Assembly: GCF_001189915.1 (NCBI RefSeq)
Contig: NZ_LFLS01000008.1
Coordinates: 124,001-188,000 of the forward strand
Direction of reading: 5' to 3'
Length of the DNA stretch: 64,000 nt
Origin: Herbaspirillum autotrophicum
GTDB taxonomy: Bacteria > Pseudomonadota > Gammaproteobacteria > Burkholderiales > Burkholderiaceae_D
Shown here: positions 27,694-36,387 of the stretch, one piece after another
How positions within the stretch are numbered: position 1 is the first letter of the stretch
Layout of the letters: every line of letters starts with the position of its first letter
Notes under the pieces: generated by a model
The model's input: only the letters and a program-made list of their open reading frames with translations
Databases searched by the model: none
What the model was told of the DNA's origin: nothing
Program-made: the position numbers and the translations under genes

Positions 27694-28431
27694 TCATGCC
27701 GGCTTGCGCAGGGATTCAAAACCCTGCGGCTCCCATTCGCGCAACGCCAGCAACAAACCGGTGCCGTGCCTTTGTTCGAATGGCACTTCCAGACTTTCCT
27801 TGTGCAGCTCGGCAAACTCCTGCCGCAAGCGACGCAATTTGGTTTGCAGTTGCAGGGTCGCGGTGCGCGTCAGCATGCCGTGCGCAAAGTCCAGCGTTTC
27901 AAACTGTCCGGAAAACGGACTGTTGACAAAATCACCGAGCGCCAGTTCCCGAAAGAACAGCCGGATCGGGCCGTCCGGCAGCCAGTCGAAATTGCGCGTA
28001 ACATTCAGCCGCACGCGATTGCCCGGCAACACATCGATCAGGCTGATCTTGTCCAGCCGCAGCAGTTTTTGCACACATTCCGCTTCGCTGAGCTGATAGT
28101 TTTGCAAAATCTTTTCCAGCGGCCAGTGGTTCAACACGCACACGGCAACCAGCAACAAGGCCGTATCAGAAACCAGTTCCTGTTCCTGCTGCACACTCAG
28201 GTGACTGAGCGGCGCTTGTTCTGATGCAACCTCCTGCACCAGCTCGGCCAGTGACATATCGAGCAATTTGGTCAGTTGCGCCAGTCGCTCCAGTGTCAGG
28301 CTGCCAGTGGAAAACAGGCGCTTGACGCTGGGTTCCGACAAGTCCAGTGCTTCACCCACCTGACGATAGGTCAGGCCGCGCAATTTCAGTTGACGCTTTA
28401 CTGTAGCAAGCAATCGATGGATTTCCGTCAT
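27694..28431 (-). CDS. XRE-type helix-turn-helix regulator with helical C-terminal domain
   Basis: A 245-aa protein. The N-terminal 65 residues form a Cro/CI-type helix-turn-helix (LKLRGLTYRQVGEALDLSEPSVKRLFSTG). The remaining 180 residues are unassigned. The ATG at 28431 is preferred over a TTG at 28440. It sits exactly between the two divergent arms of the lipid-type cluster and is transcribed with the PAP2-hydroxylase-desaturase arm, which makes it the obvious candidate regulator of both. The effector is unknown. Confidence 0.85.
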   Translation of the reverse strand: MTEIHRLLATVKRQLKLRGLTYRQVGEALDLSEPSVKRLFSTGSLTLERLAQLTKLLDMSLAELVQEVASEQAPLSHLSVQQEQELVSDTALLLVAVCVLNHWPLEKILQNYQLSEAECVQKLLRLDKISLIDVLPGNRVRLNVTRNFDWLPDGPIRLFFRELALGDFVNSPFSGQFETLDFAHGMLTRTATLQLQTKLRRLRQEFAELHKESLEVPFEQRHGTGLLLALREWEPQGFESLRKPA

Positions 28432-28629
28432 GAATGGCAAAGGTATCGTTATTTGATGCTTCGCAGGTTAGACCATGTAGCAGTTGCTGAAAAGAGTTGT
28501 TTTTTTAATGCGCTTGTTTAAGATGGCTTCACCGCTGCGCAACAGTGCAGTGGCGCTGATGGCAACCAATTGCCCGGCAGCAAACACGATCATGGCAAAA
28601 GATCTTGAAAGAATACCAAGAGGCAATCA

Positions 28630-29628
28630 TTGAATCCCCGTAATATCAGAATCATCGGCAGTGGCATGGCGTTACCGCAACAACAACTGAGCAGCGATCA
28701 GCTCGACCATAAACTGGGCCTGCGCGCAGGCAGCACGTTGAAGCAGACCGGCGTGCGGCGACGTTTTCTGTCGACCACCGAAACCGCCGCGCAACTGGCA
28801 GCACAGGCATGTCGTGCCGCCTTGCAGGATGCCGGTTTGCAATGGTCGGACATCGATTGTCTGGTCGCCACTTCCGCCACCATGGATCAGGCCCTGCCCT
28901 ACAACGCAGCGCTGATTCACGCCGAACTCGGTTTGACGGCACAACGCACCAGCACCTTTGATATTGGCGCCAGCTGCATGTCATTTCTGACCGGCCTCGA
29001 TACCATGAGTTATCTGGTGGAGGCCGGACGCTACCAATATGTGATGCTGGTCTCAGCCGATATCGCTACCTTCGGCCTCGACTGGAGCCGGCTCAAGGAA
29101 TGCGGCATCTTCGGTGACGGCGCTGCTGCCGTCGTGATCCGCAAATCGCGCGCCGGCGAATCGTCTTCGATTCTCAGCTCGCGTACCGAAACGCTGTCGG
29201 CCGGTGTCGGTCACTGCAAAATCCCGGCTGGCGGTTCGCGTTTCCATCCGCGTCGCTTGAGCAGTCCGATTGATCCGCTGTCGGTCTTTCATATGGAAGG
29301 CAAATCGGTATTCAAGCTGGTCGCAGGGGAATTGCCGACGTTTGCCGCCGACTTGCTGGCCACCGCCAAAATGCGCATGCAGGAAATCGCACTGGTAGTG
29401 CCGCATCAGGCCAGCCAGCTGGCGCTTGATCATTTATCCAAACGCCTGGCATTGTCGGCCAGCCAGTTGGTCGATATCTTCACCGATTTCGGCAATCAGG
29501 TCGGCGCTTCGTTGCCCACCGCTTTGCATATGGCGATATCCGGTGGCCGGGCCAAACGTGGCGATCCGCTGTTGCTGATCGGTACCGGCGCCGGTCTGAC
29601 CATGGGCGGCATGGTGCTGACTTACTGA
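28630..29628 (+). CDS. 3-oxoacyl-ACP synthase III-like (KAS III) protein
   Basis: A 332-aa thiolase-fold condensing enzyme. The catalytic triad is intact: Cys116 (DIGASCMSF), His259 (VVPHQAS) and Asn289 (FGNQVGAS). The family also includes OleA-type enzymes that join two acyl chains. The start is TTG at 28630 after AAGAGGCAA; a later ATG at 28663 would remove the first strand. It opens a four-gene rightward operon with an OleD-like dehydrogenase, an MBL-fold hydrolase and an adenylate-forming ligase, so a secondary or lipid-like role fits better than housekeeping fatty-acid initiation. The exact substrate is unknown. Confidence 0.9.
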   Translation: MNPRNIRIIGSGMALPQQQLSSDQLDHKLGLRAGSTLKQTGVRRRFLSTTETAAQLAAQACRAALQDAGLQWSDIDCLVATSATMDQALPYNAALIHAELGLTAQRTSTFDIGASCMSFLTGLDTMSYLVEAGRYQYVMLVSADIATFGLDWSRLKECGIFGDGAAAVVIRKSRAGESSSILSSRTETLSAGVGHCKIPAGGSRFHPRRLSSPIDPLSVFHMEGKSVFKLVAGELPTFAADLLATAKMRMQEIALVVPHQASQLALDHLSKRLALSASQLVDIFTDFGNQVGASLPTALHMAISGGRAKRGDPLLLIGTGAGLTMGGMVLTY

Positions 29629-29631
29629 CCC

Positions 29632-30660
29632 GTGAAATCCCCCCTCTCCATGCCAATATTCGTCAGCGGCGGCACCGGCTTTCTGGGACGCCATCTGGTC
29701 TGGCGCCTGGTCGCCGATGGCCATCAGGTGGTGTTCAGCGGTCGCGATCAACGCGTTGCCACCGACGTCATCAATGCCGCTCGTGCACCGCAACAAGTCC
29801 GCTTCGCGCGCATCGACCACGGCAGCGATAGCGCCGCCCGCGCAGTGCTGGACGCCAGCGCCGGCGCCCAAGCCATCGTCCATTGCGCGGCACTGGCATC
29901 GCCATGGGGTGCGCGTGCGGCATTCCGCCGCGCCAATGTCGACGCCACCGCCGAAGTGCTGGCCGCCTGCCGCACGCATGGCATTGCGCGGCTGGTGCAT
30001 ATTTCCAGCCCGAGTATTTACTTTCGCTTTGCCGATTGTTTGCAGATCGCGGAACACGATGCGCTACCGCCCCCGGTCAATGAATATGCCCGCACCAAGT
30101 ATCAGGCGGAACAATTGATACAGGCGGCGCACTTGCCAGCGGCAGCGATCTTGCGTCCGCGCGCCATCTTCGGTCCCTGGGATAACGCCCTGCTGCCGCG
30201 CCTGCTGCGGCTGATGCAGTATGGCCGCGTGCCCTTGCTGCGCGGTGGCCGCGCCCTGCTCGACATGACGTATGTCGATAATGTGGTGGATGCCATTGTA
30301 TCGGCGCTGACATTGCCGGCATCAGAAACAACACCTGTGTTCAATATCACCAATGGCGAACCGATTGCCGCCGCCGAGTTGTTCTCGCGGATTGCAACGC
30401 AATTCAATCTGCCCGTCACTACCGCCCACCGGCCTTACGTCGTCGCCGATCTGGCCGCCCGCGCGCTGGAACTGGCGGCACAACTGCGCCCCGGATGGGA
30501 ACCGCCATTCACGCGCTACTCGCTGGGTGCGATTGCTTTTTCGCAAACGCTGGACTTGCAACGCGCCCGCGCCGTACTCGGCTATCAGCCGCGCGTCTCG
30601 CTGGCCGATGGCATGGCGCGCACTGCGCAATGGTGGCGCCTGCAGAAAGCATCACAATGA
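29632..30660 (+). CDS. NAD-dependent epimerase/dehydratase, OleD/3beta-HSD-like
   Basis: A 342-aa extended short-chain dehydrogenase. The Rossmann motif is VSGGTGFLGRHLV, the catalytic Ser is in HISSPSIYF and the Tyr/Lys pair is in NEYARTKYQAE. The segments SSPSIYF, MTYVDNVVDAI and FNITNGEP match my recollection of OleD, which reduces the 2-alkyl-3-ketoacid made by OleA. The GTG at 29632 lies 3 bp after the KAS III stop; an ATG at 29650 is an alternative. Neither has a strong ribosome site, which fits coupling. Its stop overlaps the next start (ATGA). Confidence 0.88.
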   Translation: MKSPLSMPIFVSGGTGFLGRHLVWRLVADGHQVVFSGRDQRVATDVINAARAPQQVRFARIDHGSDSAARAVLDASAGAQAIVHCAALASPWGARAAFRRANVDATAEVLAACRTHGIARLVHISSPSIYFRFADCLQIAEHDALPPPVNEYARTKYQAEQLIQAAHLPAAAILRPRAIFGPWDNALLPRLLRLMQYGRVPLLRGGRALLDMTYVDNVVDAIVSALTLPASETTPVFNITNGEPIAAAELFSRIATQFNLPVTTAHRPYVVADLAARALELAAQLRPGWEPPFTRYSLGAIAFSQTLDLQRARAVLGYQPRVSLADGMARTAQWWRLQKASQ

Positions 30661-31508
30661 CCGCACCGAGACTCGATTTCCGCTTGCTGAAGGTGGGTCA
30701 TTGCACCCATCCGGAATGTGTTGCCATGCGCGGCGGACGCTGGGCCAGCATGATGTTTCCGGCGTTGTGCGGTTTGCTGCAACATCCGACGCGGGGCTGG
30801 ATCTTGTTCGATACCGGTTACAGTAATCACTTCATCGAAGCAACGCGGCAATTTCCCGAGCGCATGTATCGCTGGATCACGCCCTTGTCGCTGCCGCCGG
30901 AAGAAACCCTGCTGGCGCAATTGCAAGCCAGCGGCATCACTGCCGGCGATATCCGCCATGTGGTGATCTCGCACATGCACGGCGATCACATCGCCGGTCT
31001 GCGCGATTTCCCCAACGCCAGCTTCATCACCATGCGCGCCGAACACGAAACGATGCAACGCAAGTCGCGTATCGGCGGTTTGCTGCATGCGTTCTTGCCG
31101 GCCTTGATGCCGGATGATTTTGCACAACGGGTGATGTATGTCGAAGACACTGCGGGGCATGCGCTGCCAGCCGAGTGCCGACCATTCGAGCGCGGTTACG
31201 ATATCTTCGGCGATGGCAGCATGCTGGCGATTCCGTTGCCCGGACACAGCCGCGGTCAATTGGGTATCGTGTTTCGTCAGCGTGATGACCGTCAGGTGTT
31301 CATGGTGGGCGATGCCTGCTGGAGCAATATCAGTCTGCAACAAGACCGGCCCCCAACCTGGCTGGCGCGCCGCATCTTTGACAGCGCCGGCGATTACGCG
31401 CGCACCTTCCATCAGTTGCAGCAAATAGCGGCGCATGCGCACAGCCCGCAACTGATTCCCTCCCATTGTGTGCAAACCTGGAATAGTTATCGCGATGAAA
31501 CTGCCTGA
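30657..31508 (+). CDS. metallo-beta-lactamase-fold hydrolase
   Basis: A 283-aa MBL-fold protein. The zinc motif HMHGDH has His106, His108, Asp110 and His111; further ligands are expected in LAIPLPGHSRGQLG and PSHCVQTW. It resembles the lactonase/N-acyl-homoserine-lactone-lactonase branch in overall layout. The ATG overlaps the dehydrogenase stop by 4 bp, and the end overlaps the ligase by 14 bp. In this operon it occupies the hydrolase position, held in ole clusters by the unrelated OleB, so it may open a thioester or lactone intermediate. That is inference. Confidence 0.9.
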   Translation: MTAPRLDFRLLKVGHCTHPECVAMRGGRWASMMFPALCGLLQHPTRGWILFDTGYSNHFIEATRQFPERMYRWITPLSLPPEETLLAQLQASGITAGDIRHVVISHMHGDHIAGLRDFPNASFITMRAEHETMQRKSRIGGLLHAFLPALMPDDFAQRVMYVEDTAGHALPAECRPFERGYDIFGDGSMLAIPLPGHSRGQLGIVFRQRDDRQVFMVGDACWSNISLQQDRPPTWLARRIFDSAGDYARTFHQLQQIAAHAHSPQLIPSHCVQTWNSYRDETA

Positions 31509-32835
31509 ACTTGGCCGCCTGGCGTTTCACTTTGCCCGCACCCGCTGGCGTCTGAAATTCAGAAACCGGTCCGCGCTGGAAGCCTGGCAAGCGCGTCAGA
31601 TCAAACGTTTTCTCGCGACACAATTGCCGCGTACGGCGTTTTACAGCCGCTTCACCGGCAGCACGCTGGCGCAATTGCCGGTCATCGACAAGAGCGTGAT
31701 GCTGGCCAATTTCGCCCACATGAATGATGCCGGCATTACGCTCGACGAAGCGACTTCGGTGGCATTGGCAAGCGAAGCCTCGCGCGATTTTGCCCCCTCC
31801 TTGCGCGGCGTTACCGTCGGTTTGTCGAGCGGCACGCAAGGTCCGCGCGGCATCTTCATGGCGTCCGATCAGGAGCGCAGCAAATGGGCCGGCATCATGC
31901 TGGCGCGGGTGTTACCGCCGGAACTGCTGCGACATCTGCTGACCGGCGGCCCCGGCGGCGCGCCGATCCGGGTGGCATTTTTTCTGCGCGCCAACAGCAA
32001 TCTCTATACGACGCTCAACAGCAAGCGTGTCGATTTCCGTTTTTATGATTTACTGCATGGCCTCGACGTCTACCTGGAACAGGTGCAACAGCATGCGCCG
32101 GATATTCTGGTAGCACCGGCACGCATTCTCGGCCGCCTCGCCGAACTGCAACTGGCCGGCAAGATCAGGTTGCAACCGCGGCGCGTGATCGCCGTGGCCG
32201 AAGTATTGGAACCGGATGACCGGCAGCGCATAGCGCAAGCCTTTGGCGGACTGGTACATCAGCTATACCAATGCACCGAAGGATTTCTCGGCTATACCTG
32301 CGAGCATGGCGTGATGCATCTCAATGAAGAGTTTGTACACATCGAGCCGGAATGGCTGGATCAGGAGCGCAAGCGTTTCGTGCCGATCGTGACCGACTTC
32401 ACGCGCACCACGCAGCAGGTGATTCGCTATCGGCTCAACGATATCTTGCGGGTGCGCGACGCGCCCTGTACCTGTGGTCGCGTGACCATGGCGCTGGAAG
32501 CGATCGAAGGCCGCTGCGACGATATTCTGTGGTTGCCGCGCAGCGACAACGGCGACATCGGCGCGCTCTACCCGGACATGTTGCGTCACGCCGTCACCAC
32601 CGCGCCGCATGCCTTGCCCGACTACCGGATTGAACAACACGGCCTGACCTTGCATATCGCGGTCAGCGGTGACGCGGCTTCAGCGCAGCAGGTCTTGATC
32701 CATGCCATCACGGCAGTGGCGTTGCGACATGGCTTGCAAGTGCCGGCATGTGCGGCGATGCCATTCGTGGATACCGACCTGCATGTCAAACGCCGCCGCA
32801 TCATTTGCCGCCAGCGTCCGTCCCGTCAATCCTGA
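31495..32835 (+). CDS. adenylate-forming ligase, F390-synthetase/PaaK-like
   Basis: A 446-aa protein of the ANL superfamily, in the branch with phenylacetate-CoA ligase and coenzyme F390 synthetase-like proteins. Visible features are the P-loop-like SSGTQGPRGIFMAS, LYQCTEGFLGYTC in the adenylate-binding position, RYRLNDILRVRDAPCTCGR and IEGRCDDIL near the hinge. The ATG at 31495 lies 14 bp inside the MBL gene; the open frame extends slightly further up. In a KAS III/OleD-type operon it occupies the place of OleC (beta-lactone synthetase) but is only a distant relative. Its stop overlaps the convergent speH stop region by 10 bp. Confidence 0.85.
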   Translation: MKLPELGRLAFHFARTRWRLKFRNRSALEAWQARQIKRFLATQLPRTAFYSRFTGSTLAQLPVIDKSVMLANFAHMNDAGITLDEATSVALASEASRDFAPSLRGVTVGLSSGTQGPRGIFMASDQERSKWAGIMLARVLPPELLRHLLTGGPGGAPIRVAFFLRANSNLYTTLNSKRVDFRFYDLLHGLDVYLEQVQQHAPDILVAPARILGRLAELQLAGKIRLQPRRVIAVAEVLEPDDRQRIAQAFGGLVHQLYQCTEGFLGYTCEHGVMHLNEEFVHIEPEWLDQERKRFVPIVTDFTRTTQQVIRYRLNDILRVRDAPCTCGRVTMALEAIEGRCDDILWLPRSDNGDIGALYPDMLRHAVTTAPHALPDYRIEQHGLTLHIAVSGDAASAQQVLIHAITAVALRHGLQVPACAAMPFVDTDLHVKRRRIICRQRPSRQS

Positions 32836-33197
32836 GTGGCGTTGCCGCGCGCAATATTCTTGATATCGGTGGAGCTTGGCTGCAACGCCGCCTGAATCAC
32901 TGCCAGTGCGCGTTGCGGCGCGGCACTGCCGCACATGAAAATGTCGGCGGCGACGAATCCGGCTTCCGGCCAGGTGTGAATCGACATATGCGATTCCGCC
33001 AGCAGCAGCACGCCGGTGACGCCCTTGCCGCGACCGAAACTGTGGAAATGACCGTGAACAACGGTGGCGCCGGCGGCCTGTGCGCTTTGTCGCAATAATG
33101 CTTCAATCGCCGCCACCTGCGTCAGGATCTCGCCGGTGACGCCATACAGATCTGCCAGCAAATGTTGCCCGGCCGGTTTATGCAGCGTTGCACTCAC
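32826..33197 (-). CDS. speH: S-adenosylmethionine decarboxylase proenzyme (SpeH type)
   Basis: A 123-aa pyruvoyl enzyme that makes decarboxylated AdoMet, the aminopropyl donor for polyamines. Self-cleavage is expected between Glu68 and Ser69 (LLAESHMSIH), with the catalytic Cys89 in DIFMCGS and His52 in HGHFHSF. The GTG at 33197 has GGAGG at 6 bp and overlaps the previous stop as GTGA. An earlier start would run back into the neighbour's Ser/Gly-rich coding region. It is the last gene of the DUF350-SPFH-DUF4178-small-protein arm and supplies the donor for the aminopropyltransferase transcribed in the opposite direction at 36.4 kb. Confidence 0.95.
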   Translation of the reverse strand: MSATLHKPAGQHLLADLYGVTGEILTQVAAIEALLRQSAQAAGATVVHGHFHSFGRGKGVTGVLLLAESHMSIHTWPEAGFVAADIFMCGSAAPQRALAVIQAALQPSSTDIKNIARGNATQD

Positions 33198-33373
33198 TTG
33201 TGGCCTCCGCCCGAACTGCTCCACGAACCGCCGCTGCTGCCGGTGCTGGAACTCCAGCTGCTGCCGCTGCTGCTGCCACCGGTAGTGCCGGCCATCATGG
33301 CCATGCGGCCCCAGTTGGAACACGTGGAAAGTGCCGTGACCAGCAAGGCGTAAATGATGAATTTACCGTTCAT
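33194..33373 (-). CDS. small Ser/Gly-rich membrane-anchored protein
   Basis: A 59-aa protein. An N-terminal hydrophobic segment (NGKFIIYALLVTALSTCS) acts as a signal or membrane anchor, with a Cys that could be a lipobox variant. The rest is a low-complexity tail built from SSS, GSSW and SGG units, ending GGGHK. The ATG at 33373 overlaps the DUF4178 stop by 4 bp, and its stop overlaps the speH GTG. Nothing catalytic is visible. The tight coupling on both sides argues that it is a real structural or adaptor component of the module. Confidence 0.75.
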   Translation of the reverse strand: MNGKFIIYALLVTALSTCSNWGRMAMMAGTTGGSSSGSSWSSSTGSSGGSWSSSGGGHK

Positions 33374-34833
33374 TTCTTGTCGCCGCCAAACGTGTCGATA
33401 AATTTCGCCGGCAGATAGACCGCTGCCAGTCCCAATGCCGTGAACAGCCACGATGTCTTGAATGAAAACAGCATCGGAATCGCATTCAGGATCAGGATGA
33501 TCCAGATGAACACCTTGGCAGTCGCCCCCAGCTTTCTTTTTTCGAGCGGTTTGCCGTTGCCCGGCTTGATGCTGGCGCCGAACCAGGCCTTGATCTGATC
33601 GTCAGGCACCGGAGAAGAAAATGACCAGGTGATTTCTTCGGCAGTCATCTCTGCGGCCAGACGGTCTTGCCTGTTTTCAAACTCGACCACCTTGACCTTG
33701 TCGCCGGTCACCACTTTCCAGTTGAATGCGCCGGCCGCAAACACGACCTCGGCATCATATTCATACAGTTTGCGGAAAGCCCGGTTGCCAATCGCGGCGG
33801 TATCGCCGAGATCCCATACCGGCCAGTCTTCGCGCGCCTGTGAGCGTGACCAGCCATCTTCGGTTTCAACCAGCCACAAGAAACCGGCGCGTTCGCTGTG
33901 CAACAGATACTCGGTCCATTTGCTGCCTTCATCATCACGGCGCAACATGAGACCGATGATTTCGTACTGCTTGCCGGCAATCGCGCCACGGGCACCAAGT
34001 TCCAGCGTCGTCGATACGGCCTTGACGCGCTCGCCGGCGGCCAGCACTTGCGCCACCACACCGCTGGTATCCACCTCGGCATGACAGGACGGGCATAGCA
34101 GATGGGTGGTCAAACCCGGTACATAGCTGACACTGGTGCCGCACGACGGGCAATTGAGCGGCGCCACCTTGCCATCGAATTTGCCGGCGCTGGCCTGAAT
34201 CACATCATCCTCACGCAGCAACTGGCAATTCAGCTGATCGAGCGCTACCGCCACACCGGCATAGATTTTCGGTGGTCCGGCATCGGAATAATCGAGCGTG
34301 ACAAACTTGCTGCCGCGCCGGAAATCGGCAACCCGTGCTTGCCAGCCCTGATGCACGCTGAATGGCAACTCGCCCTGACCGCCGATGCAGTCGGCGGTGC
34401 GAATATCGCTGGCAACATATTGCTCAGCGGCGATGACATAGGCGTGCGCAGGCGTCAGCGCCGTGAATTCCGGCAAGCCCGTGCTGTCTGCCGGCGGCGT
34501 TTGCGCAGTAGTCAGCGTGTACAGGCCGGAGGCATCCGACAGCCATGATTCGCGGCCATCTTCGGTGTACAGATACCATTCGTTCCAGATACCGGCCGGA
34601 TAACGCAACTGGATCCGGCCGATCACGGTAAATGCGCGGCCATCCTGGACACCGCTGGTGCCGATCTGGATCGGTGAATAATCCTGCAGCACATCCGACA
34701 TCCTGCCGATGTCCTTGACGCTGTCAGCATCTTTCAGAATGGTGGTTTTACAGAATTCGCATACCGCCATGACCGAGGCGTGCGAGCGGAACGCAACCTG
34801 CGCGCCGCAGCTGGGACAAGAAACGTTCTGCAT
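33370..34833 (-). CDS. DUF4178 protein with two zinc ribbons and C-terminal membrane hairpin
   Basis: A 487-aa protein. An N-terminal zinc ribbon (CPSCGAQ...CEFC) is followed by a first DUF4178 domain (about 50-190). A second ribbon (CPSCGTS...CPSCH) and a second DUF4178 domain (about 270-400) follow. Near the C-terminus are two membrane helices (VFIWIILILNAIPMLFSF, LFTALGLAAVYLPA). The function of DUF4178 is not established. The gene regularly sits with SPFH, DUF350 and polyamine genes, as here. A gap of 33 bp separates it from the SPFH gene; it overlaps the small protein gene by 4 bp. Confidence 0.9.
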   Translation of the reverse strand: MQNVSCPSCGAQVAFRSHASVMAVCEFCKTTILKDADSVKDIGRMSDVLQDYSPIQIGTSGVQDGRAFTVIGRIQLRYPAGIWNEWYLYTEDGRESWLSDASGLYTLTTAQTPPADSTGLPEFTALTPAHAYVIAAEQYVASDIRTADCIGGQGELPFSVHQGWQARVADFRRGSKFVTLDYSDAGPPKIYAGVAVALDQLNCQLLREDDVIQASAGKFDGKVAPLNCPSCGTSVSYVPGLTTHLLCPSCHAEVDTSGVVAQVLAAGERVKAVSTTLELGARGAIAGKQYEIIGLMLRRDDEGSKWTEYLLHSERAGFLWLVETEDGWSRSQAREDWPVWDLGDTAAIGNRAFRKLYEYDAEVVFAAGAFNWKVVTGDKVKVVEFENRQDRLAAEMTAEEITWSFSSPVPDDQIKAWFGASIKPGNGKPLEKRKLGATAKVFIWIILILNAIPMLFSFKTSWLFTALGLAAVYLPAKFIDTFGGDKK

Positions 34834-34866
34834 GAATTAAAAGGCGAAAGGAATCAAGAGCTGGTT

Positions 34867-35919
34867 CTACCCGATCAGTTTCTTGAGCAATTCGCTCTTG
34901 GCGCTGTCGTAGTCGGCAGCGGAGATCAAGCCCTTATCAAGCAACTGCTTGAGCTGCTCCAGACGGTCGGCAATCGGCACTTCCGCTGCCGGCGCGGTTG
35001 CCGGCGCCTGAGGTGCTGCTGGCGTGGCAACGCCTTCCGGTGCAATCGCCTCCTTCATGCCTTGCGCCAGCACCTGCCCCATCGCCAGACCGGATGACAA
35101 ACCGGCGCCGATGCCCGCCAGACCACCTTCATTCTGCGCCGCCAGCGGCACCGAGGTAGCCACTTGAAAACGCGTGAAGCCGGCCATCTTGTCGGCACCG
35201 AGTCCGCCCTTCATACCGGCTGCGATACGCTCGTCGAGGGCTGCCTGCAGTTCGTCCGGCAGGCTGACGCTGGCGACATTGAATTCATCGAGACCGATAC
35301 CGTACTTGCCGAACGCTTCCGCCAGATCGCCTTTGACCTGTTGCGCCATCAAGGCCTGATTGGCAGCCATATCGAGAAACGGCACATTGGCGCCGCCGAG
35401 CGAACTGGCCATGGTCGCCAGCAACAGGCCGCGCAACTGTTCTTCGACGTCATCGCGTGTATATACCTCACGGGTGCCGCTGATTTTGGTGAAGAACAAT
35501 TTCGGATCGGTCACGAAATAGGAATACATGCCGAAGGCACGCACCCGGATCATGTCGAAATCCTTGTCGCGGATCGTGATCGGTTGCGGCGTGCCCCACT
35601 TGCGCCCGGTCTGCACCCGGGTGCTGAAAAAATAGACATCCGACTTGAAAGGCGAGTCGAACAGCTTGTCCCAGTTCTTGAGATTGGTCAGCACCGGCAA
35701 GGTGTTGGTGGTCAGCGTGTAGTTGCCCGGTCCGAAAACGTCGGCAATCTGTCCTTCATTGACGAACACCGCCAGTTGCGACTCGCGCACGGTCAGCGCG
35801 GCGCCGCTCTGAATTTCAAAGTCCTGCATCGGAAAACGCCAGGCCAGTACGCCTTCGGTGTCTTCATTCCATTGCAGTACGTCAATGAACTGTTTCTTGA
35901 TAAATGAACCGAGACTCAT
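34867..35919 (-). CDS. SPFH/Band 7 protein with C-terminal SHOCT domain (YdjI-like)
   Basis: A 350-aa protein. An SPFH-like domain covers about residues 30-250 (MSLGSFIKKQFIDVLQWNED at the start, GNYTLTTNTLPVL, RVRAFGMYSYFV, DEFNVASVSLPDEL). A Gly/Ala/Pro-rich linker leads to a SHOCT domain (RLEQLKQLLDKGLISAADYD). SPFH proteins form ring-like membrane scaffolds. No N-terminal membrane helix is seen, so this one may attach through partners. The ATG at 35919 is preferred to an upstream frame that lacks a ribosome site. Confidence 0.92.
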   Translation of the reverse strand: MSLGSFIKKQFIDVLQWNEDTEGVLAWRFPMQDFEIQSGAALTVRESQLAVFVNEGQIADVFGPGNYTLTTNTLPVLTNLKNWDKLFDSPFKSDVYFFSTRVQTGRKWGTPQPITIRDKDFDMIRVRAFGMYSYFVTDPKLFFTKISGTREVYTRDDVEEQLRGLLLATMASSLGGANVPFLDMAANQALMAQQVKGDLAEAFGKYGIGLDEFNVASVSLPDELQAALDERIAAGMKGGLGADKMAGFTRFQVATSVPLAAQNEGGLAGIGAGLSSGLAMGQVLAQGMKEAIAPEGVATPAAPQAPATAPAAEVPIADRLEQLKQLLDKGLISAADYDSAKSELLKKLIG

Positions 35920-35944
35920 GATGTTTTCCCGTGGAGTGAAGGAA

Positions 35945-36331
35945 TCAGGAAATGCAGGCCGCGTTGATCGCGCCGAGGCAAAGCGAAACTGCACCGATCA
36001 GGCCGCCGAAGGCAGTATTGCCGGACTCGATGTGCTCCTTCGAGATATGCAACAGTTTGGTGGTCACCGCGTAGGCCAGCACCTGCACTACCAGCGCTCC
36101 GGCCGCCCAGGCCAGAAATTCCTGATAACTGGCGGTATGCAGGATGGCCGAAGCCACCGTCAGCGAGAACCCGATCATGGCGCCGCCGAGCGACAGGGCG
36201 GCAGCATTGTTGCCCTGCCGGATCAGCAAAATTTCATCGAATGGCGTGACCCAGGTGTAGATGCGGAAAAATACCAGCAATAAAACCGCTGCCAGTAATA
36301 AATGAATAATGTAATTGGCAATTGGTGGCAA
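35945..36331 (-). CDS. DUF350 (YjfL-type) membrane protein
   Basis: A 128-aa protein with four membrane helices: IIHLLLAAVLLLVFFRIYTW, then ALSLGGAMIGFSLTVAS, FLAWAAGALVVQVLAYAV and FGGLIGAVSLCLGAINAACI. YjfL/DUF350 proteins have no known activity. It is the first gene of the leftward arm; its start is 56 bp from the divergent aminopropyltransferase start, so one short intergenic region controls the whole module. Confidence 0.9.
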   Translation of the reverse strand: MPPIANYIIHLLLAAVLLLVFFRIYTWVTPFDEILLIRQGNNAAALSLGGAMIGFSLTVASAILHTASYQEFLAWAAGALVVQVLAYAVTTKLLHISKEHIESGNTAFGGLIGAVSLCLGAINAACIS

Positions 36332-36365
36332 GGCGATCTCACACTGAGAGGGTAATTTTCGGTAC

Positions 36366-36371
36366 TATACT
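36366..36371 (+). promoter_or_regulatory. possible -10 box for the aminopropyltransferase gene
   Basis: TATACT lies 16 bp before the ATG at 36388 in the 56-bp divergent gap, within an AT-rich TACTATACTAAT stretch. No convincing -35 element is seen at the proper distance. Confidence 0.35.
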
Positions 36372-36387
36372 AATCGAAAAAAAACCT

